Positions 28,909 to 41,832 are shown, counted from the stretch's first letter. The stretch: 64,000 nt of DNA from Poecilobothrus nobilitatus (GCA_947095535.1 OX352772.1:378337643-378401642); one strand, 5' to 3'. A program made the numbers and translations. The notes: generated by a model from the letters alone, not told the origin.

Positions 28909-29654
28909 AAGTTCTTAAGATGTGAGTCTCGTGAAAGTCGATGAGAGTGTTTTTATAGTACACTACTGGTAACAAAAAAAGTTTTAATGACAATTTTGAT
29001 TTTAAATTAACTTAGTAAAAATTTTTATTAAATTTTAAAAATAAAAAATTATTAACTGAAATATAAGTTATTGTGAAATAAGCAATAATTAAATAATATT
29101 TATATAAGTAATAATTTATAATATCCAAAAAATTTTCCCATTCCCACACCAAATTTGAGGTAGGGAATATGGAGCGTTTTTTTTAATGTGGTGTCCCCAA
29201 TAGGCCAAATCCACTGAATTCTAAAAAAAACAGTGTAATAATTATGAATAAATAGTTAGTAGAAACAAAAATATTAATAAAAAAACAATAAATAAAAAAA
29301 ATATCACAAAATTCAAAATTAACAAAATATCACGAAATTAAAAATTATCACAAAAAATTATATAAGCCTTCTTAATTTTGAAATATTTTTAATTTGCGAT
29401 TTTGTCTATTAGATTTTAATATGTCATTTTCCCGTTTTGTGTAATTATTTAATAAAATATTTGCAAATGTTTTACTTATTTGGAAAAAAATTATGTGGCT
29501 ACTATTGCCGCATTTACACGTTGATTCCAAATCAATGTCATTCATGCCCAAACAAAGACTATTTAACGTCAGTTCAATTAGTATTCTTTTTTGATTACTT
29601 TGCTCAAAGAAATTTTTTTTTTTAATTTGTTTCCCGTAAAATCTCCTAAAAAAT

Positions 29655-29931
29655 TGCTGTCATATGAAATTAAACATAATTTGTCTGATCCGTCGGTAAA
29701 GAAAGACCCCCTCTGTTAAGTTCGTCAAAGTAAAATTGCACCCAGCTAGAGAACGATATAAACGGAATCTATTTTCTAAAGAATCAGTTTGTAATTTGCC
29801 TAATAAAACATAGTCCATTTGAAGCTCCGTTAAGGATAGATGAACTAAATCTATTAATGTTTTAGTAGTGAATACTAAAGCATTGAAAGTGTCTTTCGAA
29901 AATCTATTTTTATTATCATTTGTATTCCAAA
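29655..29931 (-). pseudogene. C-terminal fragment of a P/THAP9-type transposase
   Basis: The minus frame reads NALVFTTKTLIDLV, then YVLLGKLQTDSLENRFRLYRSLAG. The GKxQTDxLExxFxxYRxLxG signature is characteristic of the C-terminal end of P-element and THAP9 transposases. It follows the THAP frame directly but one base out of frame, and the central GTP-binding and catalytic regions are missing. This is therefore a deletion derivative. A further Cys-containing tail may continue to about 29,440. Confidence 0.85.
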
Positions 29932-30393
29932 CTAATAACCAATGATAATTCTAAATTTAAAATTGCAACCCAAATAATTATCATTTTGTAAAAAATATAA
30001 AATAATATTAGTTTCATTTTTATATACAGACCAGCCATTCACATTGATTATTTTATCAATATTTGAAACTAAATTAGTAAAATTTAAAATTAAATCACTA
30101 GCGTGAGAAGTTTTTGCATTATTATTTGATAAAGCTACCGGATAATAAGGGAAAATACTTGAAACAACATCTGGCAATAAGCGGTGCCGTTTACCAATAT
30201 TAGAAAAACACAATTCTGCGAAATGCAGAGAACATATGTAACTATGTACCGAAGGTTGCCAATTTGGTTTGGATATTGCTTTTATCCACAATGTTCTATA
30301 AGGTTCTTTGTTGGGAAATTGAAAAGCTGGAACCTTTTTCACACTAGGAAAATAATTGGATCTACAACCAGACACCGAACATTTTCGAACCAT
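29932..30393 (-). pseudogene. THAP DNA-binding domain of a P-like transposase
   Basis: The 153-residue frame starts MVRKCSVSGC and shows the C2CH zinc finger of THAP domains: Cys5, Cys10, Cys54 and His57. It also has FQFPNKEP, Trp36 (TLWIKAI) and the closing DVVSSIF in place of the usual AVPSIF. In P elements this domain binds subterminal transposon DNA. The rest of the frame (residues 90-153) resembles the coiled region that follows THAP in P-like proteins and also matches the frames at 39929 and 47025. The transposase core is deleted, so at best a DNA-binding fragment could be made. Confidence 0.85.
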
Positions 30394-31530
30394 TACAGAC
30401 TATATTAGAAAAGTTTATATGTATAAAAAATTAAAAAGGGCTATATAAAAAAATAAGATAAAAGACAAAAAAATATAACAACTTATAAAAAACAAAAAAA
30501 CTGTAAATACAAAATTATAAAACTAATTTAACATAAAAAACAAACAAAAATAATTATAATAAGTAATAACTAATTAATTATATCTTATAAAAAAAAATTT
30601 TAAATTACTTATATCTCCTACTCCACTACTTTTTTTTTTATGGAGTGTATCAAAATATTTAATAATTTGCTTACCAGAATTTGTGACTCCCTTTTTTTAT
30701 GTGCTCGAAATATGGCTGAAAAATACGAGTTGAAACTTAATTTTCTTACAAGAGGAAAGAAAAAATTCTAAATTTTAATTATATGTCATTTTTAAAATGT
30801 TTAAATAAAATTAAAAATATTAAAACTCAATTTGATTATAAAAGTACTTACCCATTTCACATACAATTTTTATATAAATTTTAGGTTATGGTTAAAAGCT
30901 TTCAAATAAAACTTTCAATTTCACTCTTATTTTTTGAAAAAAAATTCTCTTCTACTTTTACAAATGTCAAAGAGCGAGCGAAAAAAAATAACTAAAAAGA
31001 TCTAAAAGTAATTTTATTAAATATTAAGTTAAACTTACGAGTTGAAAGCTAATTTTTTGATATGAAAAATTCTAAATTTTATTTTCATATAAAATTCGAC
31101 ATATTTTGGGGAATATTTCATAACGAAAACTCGTAATGAAAATTGTTAAAAATGGGCATTTTTTCGAAAAAAAAAACAAAATAATAAGAACAAAAAAAAC
31201 CTTTTAAAATTAAATTTTAATGTCATTTGTTTGAATGTATGCGAGACTCGATTGCCATTCTCTCACAACTACATTCATGCGTTTTCAGTTCTTGGCCTGT
31301 TTATTTAGGACCTATTTAGACCTATTTAGGTCAAGACCTAAGTAAACAGGCCAAGAACTGAAAACACATGAATGTAGTTGTGAGAGAATTGCAATCGATT
31401 CTCACGTATTGCGCGTATGAATAATTTAATAATTGATGTGAGTCTCGATTATAGCCATATAAGCGTGTACGAAATTTTAAAGAATGAAAGTAGTCTCGAC
31501 GTCTATTACGATATTGAGGAAATTTATCCT
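30394..31530. other. Noncoding interior of the P-like element
   Basis: AT-rich, with no gene. The stretch 31020-31170 resembles in reverse complement the region upstream of the second THAP relic (about 38,960-39,110), showing both belong to one transposon family. It contains the palindrome 31242-31406. Confidence 0.55.
31242..31406. repeat. Long near-perfect palindrome (about 65-bp arms)
   Basis: 31242-31309 and 31337-31406 are inverted copies with only a few mismatches, around a loop of about 27 bases containing repeated GACCTATTTAG. A transcript would fold into a long hairpin. Confidence 0.9.
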
Positions 31531-31917
31531 AAGAAGCTTTTAAAATAAAAAATTTAAAGGAAGACAATTTTTTAAATGCATATTTATGAATGAAAATATT
31601 ATATTTTAAAATATCTTTCTTTAATGAATTATGTAAAACAGATGCGACTTTAATTTTTTCTTTGGACCAAATTGAATAAAGTAAATGGTTTTTGTGTTAT
31701 TTCAAGATTTATAGTCGGCCCCCTATTTTTTTCCATAAGACTGCGTGTAAATTTGTTAAAAGCTGGCCCCTTATTAAGCTTTTACTCTCTGCGCTTCATG
31801 GCCTGATAATTGATGTGAGTCTCGATTTAGGTCTTGGTTAAAGTACATAAATATAGCCAAAGAATAGTCGTGCTCGAGACTCGAGAGAAAAAAAAAATAT
31901 ACACAATTTTAAAGAGA

Positions 31918-32091
31918 GTAAGTGAGAATGAATACGCTGCAACAAATACCGAGGGAGTGTGGGTTCGAATTCCACACACGTCGTAAGAGTTATTCCCCCT
32001 TACGATATTTACAGTCACGCCTGAACAGGAAAGGCTGTGTAATTTCCTGCTCACATTTATGTGACAGAGAAATGATTTAAAAAAAAAAAAA
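31918..32091 (+). mobile_element. tRNA-derived SINE, copy 1
   Basis: It has a B-box-like GTGGGTTCGAATTCCAC, then a conserved body (GTAAGAGTTATTCCCCCTTACG, read in parts, and GGAAAGGCTGTGTAATTTCC), ending in an A run at 32079-32091. The tRNA-like head is degraded at the A-box side. The same family occurs at 52182-52359 and 52446-52630 on the other strand. Confidence 0.8.
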
Positions 32092-32834
32092 TCAATTAAA
32101 TATTGAAATAAATGATAAAACATGTTTCCTTTTTCATTTAAAAAAGTTAAAATTAATATTTTTACGTTTTCAATATACAAAAAATGTCAATAATTTTTTA
32201 TTTTATGTAAATTTTAAATTGAAATTTATGTAAATTTAAATCTGTAGTACACTAGTACCTAAATATTGTTTAGTCCACCCTTCTTTTTTATCATTTAAAA
32301 ATTCCATATGAATTTTATCATAACCTACATTAATTTTTAGAAGTCCTGGACATTGAGAGAGGAAAGCTAAATTAACAGATGTTGCATTACATTCAATAAA
32401 CACAGTAATCTTTTTTCAACACAAATATCAAGGAACACTTTCAAACAAAAATTAATACAAAAATTTGTTACTAACCTTACACAATAATTTTAACCTTCAT
32501 AATATTAGATTACACTTCATATTGTACAAATTAAGAAATTGACTTCAATTTTTTTTTGTATTTATAGAAGAGAATAAGAGATACATATACATATGTATGT
32601 ATTTATAATATTTTTAAATTTTAATTTGGAAAACATGATTTTATATTATTGAAAACTAAAATGTTAATTTTGATTGGCTAGAAAGAGAAAATCTAGATTA
32701 AAAAGTTCGAATCTACCTAGATGAGCTAGATCAGATCATGCTCGGTTGACTTAAAAAAATAACACTTGTTTGCTTTTCTTATATGTTATTTTTATAATTT
32801 ATTGGAATTAAAGATGTAATTTTTTTTATTTGTT
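32092..32834. other. AT-rich spacer with a transposon fragment
   Basis: No gene. 32322-32372 (CATAACCTACATTAATTTTT and on to GACATTGAGAGAG) matches in reverse complement the sequence near 42,800-42,850, so a P-like element fragment lies here. Confidence 0.55.
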
Positions 32835-33366
32835 AAGGCTAATTTTCATGGAAAAAATTTCGGCGATATTTGTTAGAGCATAGACAGAAGATACAAAAAC
32901 ACTACTTGTGTGACAGAGAAAAAACACAAAAATATCCGACGAATTCACCATAAAATTGTACAAGCGTTCAGAAAATATCGGAGATATGCCATAAAGGCTA
33001 ATTTTCATGCAAAAAAATATCGGCTCTAATCGATATTTCGATATTTGTTAGAGCATAGGCAAAAGATACAAAAACACTACTCGTGTGACAGCAAAAAAAC
33101 CCAAAAATATCGGAGATATGCTAAAATATCGGATGAAATTTAGCTCGCTGAAGCTAAATTTTTATAACTATCTCCGATATTTTTTACACATACGTAAACA
33201 ATATGTATGTGTACAAAAAAAATGGGCACACTACTACCGTTCTTATGAATAAATGACATTTGTATTCATTATTTTTCTTCCTCTTTCCTATTAGTAGTAT
33301 TAAGTATATTTTACTCTTTCGAAATATCCGATGTCGGATGAAATTTTTTCCATGAAAATTAGCCTT
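32835..33366. mobile_element. MITE with a duplicated left half (532 bp)
   Basis: Ends AAGGCTAATTTTCATGGAAA and TTTCCATGAAAATTAGCCTT are perfect inverted copies. The first 150 bp is repeated internally from about 32993, including AGAGCATAG and AAACACTACT blocks. No coding capacity and no clear target duplication. Confidence 0.75.
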
Positions 33367-34241
33367 TCTCCTGTATTACAATGCACGCTCACGTGACGCT
33401 CTTTACAGTTACACTACTAATCGAGGTGGCAAAGTACTAAAGTAGAGTTAAATTATATTAAATTCATGGATATATTTATATTACCCCTTCCTTAGATAGG
33501 CAATGAAGAAAATATTTTCAATCAATTTTGAGAAACATCTGAGTGAACCGTGCTTATGCAGTTTATTCAGAAATAGTTCCTAAAAGATAAAATAGTTTAA
33601 TTTGTAATATTTAAAGAATTTTATCACTTATTTTGTTACTTTATAAGTAATTAAAATTTTAAATTTGTTACTTTACAATGTAGTTAAAAACATACATATT
33701 CAATGCATATTCATAAATTCATAAAATACATATTCAAGTTAAAAAAAAATATATCAATTAAAAGGTAATACAACAACTAGAACTGGTTAAATTTCTTAAA
33801 TGGAACTACTTAAGAGAAAAGAAACTGCTATTATTTTAATAAATTGAACAGCTGAGTGAACATGTATAAATATTATAAAATGCATTTACACCTTTTTGAC
33901 TGAATACCTTGAGATAGGAAAGTACTTACGAAGAAAAGAGACACTACATCTACCTTCCTATATGTTTCCAAATCTTCTGACATTTTTACTTTGTATTCAA
34001 TGTTTAGGTTATGTTCTTATTTTATTACATATTAGTAACACTAATTTTGATTCTGCAGTTTGTAGTACTAGAAACAAAAACTATCTTCTTCGTGCAGTGT
34101 AATTACAAAAACACACTGCAATTTTTGGTCTACAATAGTACTGCAAATATGATCTCTTAGCTAATAGTGGTGAAATATTTTCTAAATTTATTTTCTGAAA
34201 TATTTTCCACAAATATCGAAAAAAAATTATTATCATATAGT
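33367..34241. other. AT-rich spacer, no gene recognised
   Basis: Only short meaningless open frames. Confidence 0.5.
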
Positions 34242-34760
34242 GTTTTTCTTTTCTCATCAGAGCTGTCAAGTAAAAAAATTGTTTCTTTTTTCAGAAAAAT
34301 TGTGCTCAGATTATCCATTTTGTGCTTCTGTTTTAACTTGAAGTTTGCCCAGAGCGCGATCTGTCTTCTCTGGGATCGATCAATTTTCTGAAATTCCATA
34401 GAGTTGTCAAAAAATAAAACATCAAATTAAGAATAAAATAAAACCGTCATTAAAAAAGAAATCTCGTGCATAGATAAACATTTTTTTAAGTTATTTTAAA
34501 TTTTATTAAATGAAATTTTTAATAAATTAACTTTGTTTTATTTTATTTCTTCAATAAATTTCTTTTATATATATATTATTACGTTTAAAATAATGAAATA
34601 AAATAAAAAATAACGTTAAGAAATAATTGTGATAAAATTTGTGCTCTGAGCATTTTTTTTTTTTAACTCAGAGCGGTCTGAGAGTTCAGATAAGGTTGCT
34701 CTGAGCGCTCGCCTGCTGCTCTGACTCTCTGAGCATTTATCTGATGAGAAAAAGAAAAAC
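34242..34760. mobile_element. MITE with CTCTGAGC repeats (519 bp)
   Basis: Ends GTTTTTCTTTTCTCATCAG and CTGATGAGAAAAAGAAAAAC are inverted repeats. The right half carries several CTCTGAGC/GCTCAGAG motifs. Noncoding. Confidence 0.65.
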
Positions 34761-34780
34761 GTCCATAATAACGAAATTAG

Positions 34781-35414
34781 CCCCTCTATTCTGAAATTAA
34801 GATTATAACCTTATAACTACAATTTATAGGAAATTTGTATTCTGCGACACATTTTTATAAGACTAAGACTTCAAAAACATATGATATTTTAAGTAGTGTG
34901 GTGAGTAATTTAAAAGACATTTAAAAGACTTTAGCTGCAGAAAAGGTTATAAGATAAAAATAACCTAAAAAATCTTTTAAGTAAAAATAACTTTTTTAAG
35001 TTAGCAAATATCATTATCTATTGTTCCACTCTACTCTTGATTTGAAATAAATATTTATAATTTTTATTAATAAAAAAATAAAAATATAAGTGTATAAAAA
35101 TTTAAAATACAATTTAAGTCTAAATAATAATGAAAAATACAGTTTGTTTAATCGTATTGTTTGAGTTAAATTAATAAATCCAACAAATTGAAGAGAATCA
35201 AGTACCTAAATTTTTTAAATTTTTCTAGCCGAATTCAAAAGATTTTTTTGAAAAGTTTGTGTGTAGAGATGTCTGAATGTTATTTGTGGTGAATCTTTAA
35301 ACCTAAAAATTTTAACTCGCCAAATATCTTTTACAGAGAATAACTTTTCTCTAAAAGTTCTTTTATCTTTTTAGTTATAAGATCTTATAAATTTCTTAAT
35401 TTCAGAATAGGGGG
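34781..35414. mobile_element. Short inverted-repeat element (634 bp)
   Basis: CCCCTCTATTCTGAAATTAAG at the left and CTTAATTTCAGAATAGGGGG at the right form inverted ends. The interior is AT-rich and noncoding. It sits 20 bp from the preceding MITE. Confidence 0.55.
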
Positions 35415-35701
35415 ATTTTCAGAGTTATATTTTTATCGATAGTATCGAAATTCGTTAAAATCGTCCCAACTTTATTTTTTTACATTTATGATTGATTTTC
35501 TTTAAAATGATCAATATTAAAATATTCATTCAAATTTCATTGATTCATTATTCTTTTTTTATTTTGGTGAAAAAAATATATTTTTACGTTTCTATACAAA
35601 ACCATGTAAATGTGATGTATAGTGAAAATGCAAAATATATTTAAATAACTTTATTTTTAAAGCAACAAATTAATAAATTCAAAATAGAATGTAATTTATA
35701 A

Positions 35702-36445
35702 TTACGTTTTTTTTGATATTCCCCAAACTTTTCCATAATATTCAGATTGTTCAAGACAATCTACAATAAATTTAGCAAGATTTTCCTTTGGTACAATACG
35801 TCCTGGAGATTTATTTTCGGTGATTTCACAATCTGTATAAGGTTCATTAGCGATGTGTGGTGGCAAAATTGCCACAAAATCTAAATTCGATTTTTTTGTA
35901 AATTCAAGCATTTTTTTGTGTTCATTGTTTATATGTTCAAATTGCTTTGGAATTTTGTCTTCATCCCAGAATAAAAATGAAGACATTACAACAGAAAGCT
36001 TTCTTAAATTTAATTCTTTCATTGCTTGAATAATATTTTTAGTTCCTGTTGACATTTGTATGGTTGGTTCTAGATTATTTCGTGTCCCTAAAATAACACA
36101 CACTCCATCAACACCTTTTATTAAATTTTTTACATCGTCTAAATTTATTGCATCACCCTGAACCAGTTCTATTTCACTTTTTGATTCAAAAGAATTTGGA
36201 ATTGTTGTTGCATTTCTATACATCATACGAACTTTGAGACCTAAATCGAATAAAATTTAGTTTCATTTTCTTATGCCTGTAGATACATGAATATGTAATT
36301 AATTAAAATTTTAACCTTTCCTAACCGCATAATCAACAACACATTGACCGGTCATTCCTAAATTAAAAAATAAAATAATTTAAATTTAAAATAATTTTTA
36401 TATATGCATAATACCCGTTCCTCCAATTACAGCAATTTTTTGCAT
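35702..36445 (-). CDS. BLVRB: Biliverdin reductase B / NAD(P)H flavin reductase homologue, three exons
   Basis: Coding exons on the minus strand are 36415-36445, 36316-36357 and 35702-36240, with GT...AG introns of 57 and 75 bp; the phases fit and give 203 residues, close to human BLVRB (206). The first exons encode the Rossmann nucleotide-binding loop IGGTGMTGQ. The large exon has VQGDAINLDDV, VILGTRNNLEPT, MSTGTKNIIQAM, a conserved VVMSSFLFWDEDKIP and AILPPHIANEP, all at family positions. The cytosolic enzyme uses NADPH to reduce flavins and biliverdin IX-beta. It is the only host gene I could support in the window. The first exon is very short, and the upstream promoter was not identified. 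Confidence 0.92.
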
Positions 36446-37035
36446 ATTAATAAGTTCTGTTTCGTATTTAAAAATAAAAATATAAATTCTGTTTCGTATT
36501 TAAAAACAAAAATTCTATTTTATAGTAGAGCAATGGCCCGTTGGACTACTATACTCTTATGTCTTGAGGATTGCAAAGTTAAAGTTGGTTCTGCGGTGAT
36601 AAAGCGGTCTGCATATACATGTCAAAATTAAGTATACCTACACAAATATATGTATGATGTGTGGCTCTTAATTCTTTTTATCATGGTTGAAAATTAAAAT
36701 TGAAAATATGCAATGTCAATATTCACAAATTAAAAAGCAACCGGTGCGATAAAGAAATACTAAAAGTTTAACGTTCGGACATTCTTTTTAAATCTCTAAA
36801 AAATTGTTTTTGTAAAATAGGTACCTAATATTATACGCAACTCAATTTTTTAAATTTGTTCATAATGATGGAAAAATATTTAATTTAGATTATTTCCGGG
36901 GGCATGTATACAACGTGTACCCCAGCAAAAAAAAAAGGCCACGTGTCCGGAACTGCCCGAAAATTGCCAAAATTCGATAGTCTTTTACCGTTAGTATTTA
37001 ATTTTAGTGAAAAAATAAACTTTTTTCCATTATTT
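36446..37035. other. Spacer upstream of BLVRB homologue
   Basis: Presumed promoter and intergenic sequence. It contains a small GGGGCATGTATAC...GTGTACCCC inverted motif near 36900. No gene. Confidence 0.45.
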
Positions 37036-37944
37036 TTTGCGAAAATAGTATTTTAAAAAATTTTTCATAAAAAAATCAACATTTTGTTATGACCTCGACT
37101 GACGTTTTCATTCTTATAATCTTTAGTATATACATAATATATCGAAAGAATTGCCATTGTACAATTTATCTAAAAATCAAAACAATTTTTAAATAATAAA
37201 AAAGAAAGGATTGTAAAAAAGATATTTAGGTAGTTACAAATAATTCAAATTTACATAAAATAAAAAATTATTGACATCTTTATATTATATTTATTAAAAA
37301 CGTAAATAAATTAATTTTAACTTTTTTAAATGAAAAAGTAAACATATTTTACCATTTATTTAAATATTTGATTGATTCTAACCGTAAATGGCACCATTTT
37401 TAGTAATTTTTATATATAAATGCAAAATTTTAAGTTTATACAAAAAATTAAAATTTTGACATTTTTATATTTATATATTTAAAGAAAAAAAATGTTTTTA
37501 TTCTAAATCAAAAATAAAAATTATTAGTATTTCAATTCGATATATGTACCCAAAAAACGACATATATACCTAAAAAAAAATTATGTACAATAATTTTCAT
37601 AAATTTATTTTATAACCCGTACAAAAATTATCATTTTAAAGAAAATTTTGTAAATTATTTTAAAGAATTGCACTATGGCAGTACCTTTCAAAAATGCGCT
37701 AGTATTGGAAAATCATGCGGCCATTTAAATAAATATTATTTTCATAGAAAAATTTAAAATCAAAAATAAATAAAAAGAAAGGATATTTACCAAATGATTC
37801 CTTTCCCAAAGGAATCATTTGGGATAAAATTCAAAAAGATTGGAGCCGCGGTTTGGATTTAAATGCTTGGGTTACATGTTACATATATACATTGTCCGAT
37901 TTTCGTAATTATAAGAAAATGAAAAAATGTTTGATCTAGTTTAT

Positions 37945-40900
37945 TATACCCGTACGATAAGGATCGGGTATATTGAAATTGCTCCTCCGTTTGTAACACC
38001 TCGAAATAAGGTAGCTAGATATACCTTCATAGGTATGGATCGGATCAGAATCAAATTCTAATCGATTAAGCATTGTCCGTTCGTCCGTCAGCAAGATAAC
38101 TCAAAAGCTAAGAAAGCTAGAGTCTTAAAATTAACACAAAATATTCTTACATCAATTTGTAGGTTCCCAATTTTTTTTAGTTGAGATCCGACCAAAACTT
38201 CGGATAGCTCTCGAAGAACTAACTTTTAGATCTCCACATTTTTTTTGAAATAGAGCCATGCAATTTTAAATGCTGGTAGATATCATAAAAATATTAATTT
38301 TATTATTAACAACTTTTTTCTGTAGCCCCACCAGCTAAAGCTCCCCAAAGTTCGAAAAAGCTCTATATTTAAATTGTTATAACACAAGTTGTATACGGTA
38401 TATCTTCATTTTGAAAGCGTTAAACGATTACTACTTTTATTAGCTTTAAAAGTATATATACAATAAATATATATTTGTGGAATACGGTGTCTTAATTTAC
38501 CGTTATGCGAAACTCAAATTTTGCAAAATCCTTTAACCCTTCTATCTTCTAAACGGTTTAAGTTGGAAACTTGAAATTAGAAGTTAGATTAGAAAAAATA
38601 AGTATGAGTCATTTCAGAAATTTTTTTTGTATCACTTCCCGTTTAGGAGCTGTAAGGGGTCAAAAACTGAAAATTTCCTATTTTTAAACACCTGTAACTT
38701 GAACACCTGTTAAAATTTTTTTGAAGTAATACACAAAAATTCAACATTATACTCTTATTTCTGTTAACAACTTTTCTTAATAATATAGGGTTACCTTAAA
38801 ATTGATGAAAGTGTGATTTCATTTTTCTAAATTTTTCTAACAAATTTTTTTAACGTTTTTTTTGCATTTTTTTTAATCAAGTTATGTGATAGTACATAAA
38901 TGTGTTTGTACAAATTGTAAATATTTTGTGAGAAAAAGCTTCGAAAAATGACATTTCATAAAGATTTTTTTGTTCTTTTCGGTTTTTGTTTTTGCTTCAG
39001 AAAAATGCCGATTTTTAACAATTTTCTTTTCGAGTTTTCGATATGAAATATTTACCGAAACATGCCAAATTGTATATTAAAATAAAATTTGGAAATTTTT
39101 CTTTAACATACCAAAATTTCAGCTTTCAACTCAAATTTTCAACATATTTTCAACAAAATAAAATTTTCAGTTTTTTTCTAGCATTTCATATCGTCGCCAT
39201 TTAATACTCTCAAAAAATTATGAGAGTACTCAATTATAATAAATTAGTGAACATAACCTAATAATTTAAAAGCTTTCTAATAGATTGTACTGCAAATTTG
39301 GTAAATATATTTTAGTTCAAACTAAGTTTTTATATTTTTAATTATATTAAAAAATTATAAAATTTATATAAAAATAAAGTTTTTTCTTTATGTCAATAAA
39401 AAAATTAACTTTCAAATTATATGTTTCAGCAATATTTTGAAGAAAAGAAAAAAAGAAGTACCAGATTCTGGTAAAGCAATTTTCGTTTTTTTCTATACAG
39501 TCTATAAAAAAAAAATTATTGTAAATAGAATATTCATGTACTTACATGAAATAGAATAATCTTTTTATGAATAAAATTTTACATTGCAATACTATTTGAA
39601 AAGTATTAGAAAAAAATTAGGTAATATTTTATTTTAAATAACTCTAAATCTAAGTAAATTTTATTTTATGTAGTCATATTTTTGTAGAGTTAAATTTTTG
39701 AATTGAATTATTTATTTTTAAAAGATTTTATTGTATGAATGGATACCTATTTAAAAAAATTAATTCAATTATTTAGTGCCTAATATTGCCTTTTTTAATA
39801 ATTTCCTTAAATAAAGGGGGTGGAAAATATTCGGTTAATGGGTGTAAATGCAATTATAACAATAGCACGATATCTGTAGCTACTTTTAAATTTCCGGATA
39901 AAGAGCCTTTGAGAAGCTTAAAAGAGCTTTGTACAAAGATCAGACTGGCAACCAACAGCTTATAAATAGTTCCATATGTAAATTGCATTTTTCAGAATCG
40001 TGTTTTAAATTAAATAATGATAAAAGTCCCCGTTTAATACCAGATGCAGTTCCAAGTAAATTCACCAATTACTTGGTAAATTTAATAGAAACGAATGAGA
40101 AAAACTTACGCGATGATAATATAATTTTAAATTTTTCTAATTTAGTTTTAAATGTTAGTAAAAAAATAAATTTAAAATACTAGAAATCATATAAAGGCCA
40201 AAATAATATTATTTTATATATTTTACTAGAAAATAATTACTTTAAATGTGATTTTAAATTTATAACGAGGAAAAATACAGTTGCCTTTGTCAAGTCTTAG
40301 ATACCCGTACGAACCGTTAGTATGTTCACAGCCTGTCACTCTGCTTATATTATTTTTTTTTTAATATTTTAATATTTTAAAATAATTTGGGTGAATTTTA
40401 TAATTTCTAGAACTATGGGTTGTACATATACATATTTAAACTATATGTTTATACATTCTTCAAAAGCAGATTTTAACCTTCCACATAACGATTATCAATC
40501 CAAAACTTTTTCAAATATTCTATAGTACCATTTAATACTAAGCGGTAAATGTATATTAAATTTACTTAGTACAAAATAGTAAATATAATTTTAAATATTA
40601 TATTATATTATATTTAAATATTCCATTGACAGAATAATTTCTTATAAGTACAATAAAATACATATATGTATGTAAATACGGCGCTATATAATATACATCT
40701 ACACTGTTATCATTCATTCACTAGTGACATATACGATATGTAAATAAACATGATATTATATAAGTATGTATATATATCAATATCATATAAATAAAAATTC
40801 TTCAAGCAACCGTTATGTTGTTTATTTAATTACATTTTTTTGTACTACGCATTATATCTTCAACAATTTCAAATTATCGAGTAAAACAAAATGCAAAAAA

Positions 40901-41832
40901 ATCGTTAAAGAAATTTGTTAGAAAATTTGAAAAAATCAAGTAACACTTTCGTCAATTATAAAGTAACCCTAAATTATTAAAAAAAGTTGTTAACAGAAAT
41001 AAGAGTATAATGTTGAGGCTTTAATTTTTGTGTATTACTTCAAAAAAATTTTAACAGGTGTTCAAGTTACAGGTGTTTAAAATAGGAAATTTTCAGTTTT
41101 GACCCCTTACAGCTCCTAAACGGGGAGTGATACAAAAAAAAATTCTGAAATGATTCATACTTATTTTTAAAAATCTAACTTCTGCCAAAATTTCAAGTTT
41201 CCAACTTAAACCGTTTAGAAGATAGAAGGGTTAAAGGATTTTGCAAAATTTGGTTTTCGCATAACGGTAAATTAAGACACCGTATTCCACAAATATATAT
41301 TTATTGTATATATACTTTTAAAGCTAATAAAAGTAGTAATCGTTTAGCGTTTTCAAAATGAAGATATACCGTATACAACTTGTGTTATAACAATTTAAAT
41401 ATAGAGCTTTTTTGAACCTTTGGGGAGCTGTAGCTCCGTAACGGGTGGGGCTACAAAAAAAAGTTATTAAAAATAAAATTATTATTTTTCTGAGATCTAT
41501 CAGCAGTTAAAATTTCTGATTAGCTCTATTTCAAAAAAAATGTGGAAAAGTTAGGTGTTCGAGAGCTACCTTAAGGTTTGGTCCAAACTCAACCAAAAAA
41601 AATAGGGAACCTACAAATTACTCCCAGAATATTTTGTGTAAATTTCAAGATTCTAGCTTTCTTAATTTTTGAGTTAGCGTGCTGACGGACAGACGGACGG
41701 GCATGGCTCAAAAGTCTTAGAATTTTTTTCTGATCCGATCCATACTTTTGAAGGTATATCTAGCTCGCTTATTTCGAGGTGTTACAAACGGAGGAGTAAT
41801 TATAATATACCCGATCCTATCGTACGGGTATA
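37945..41832. repeat. Inverted pair of about 930-bp repeats ending TATACCCGTACGATA
   Basis: 37945-38870 and 40890-41832 are inverted copies with outer ends TATACCCGTACGATA(A)GGATC and TATCGTACGGGTATA. Each includes CTTATTTCGAGGTGTTACAAA and, further in, a shared AAACGGTTTAAGTTGGAA. They may be the long ends of one 3.9-kb foldback element or two solo repeats. The same arrangement is repeated in the duplicate (45041-45966 and about 47696-48638). Confidence 0.8.
39820..40183 (+). pseudogene. THAP-domain relic of a P-like transposase (copy 1)
   Basis: The frame from 39820 reads YSVNGCKCNY and ATFKFPDKEP, the first half of a THAP zinc finger without a start codon. After one frame change the frame 39929-40183 gives SSICKLHFSESCF (Cys-x2-His pair), RLIPDAVPSKF (the closing AVPS motif) and NIILNFSNLV. 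The last part matches residues 98-125 of the frame at 29932-30393. Upstream sequence also matches the first P-like element. No transposase core follows; other repeats intervene. Dead copy. Confidence 0.82.

Larger units (their letters stand above)
28559..31838 (-). mobile_element. P-like (THAP) DNA transposon, internally deleted
   Basis: Inverted arms of about 310-350 bp (28559-28908 and 31531-31838) enclose a THAP-domain frame and the C-terminal end of a P/THAP9-type transposase on the minus strand. Arms share TTGATGTGAGTCTCG near the tips and an internal CCATAAGACT(G/A)CGTGTAA segment. The left arm has an extra 50 bp that forms a small hairpin. P elements usually have short terminal repeats; such long arms are unusual. 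Confidence 0.75.

Noticed and set aside
34081..34399. Three short overlapping frames on both strands
   Set aside because: Located in a noncoding MITE.
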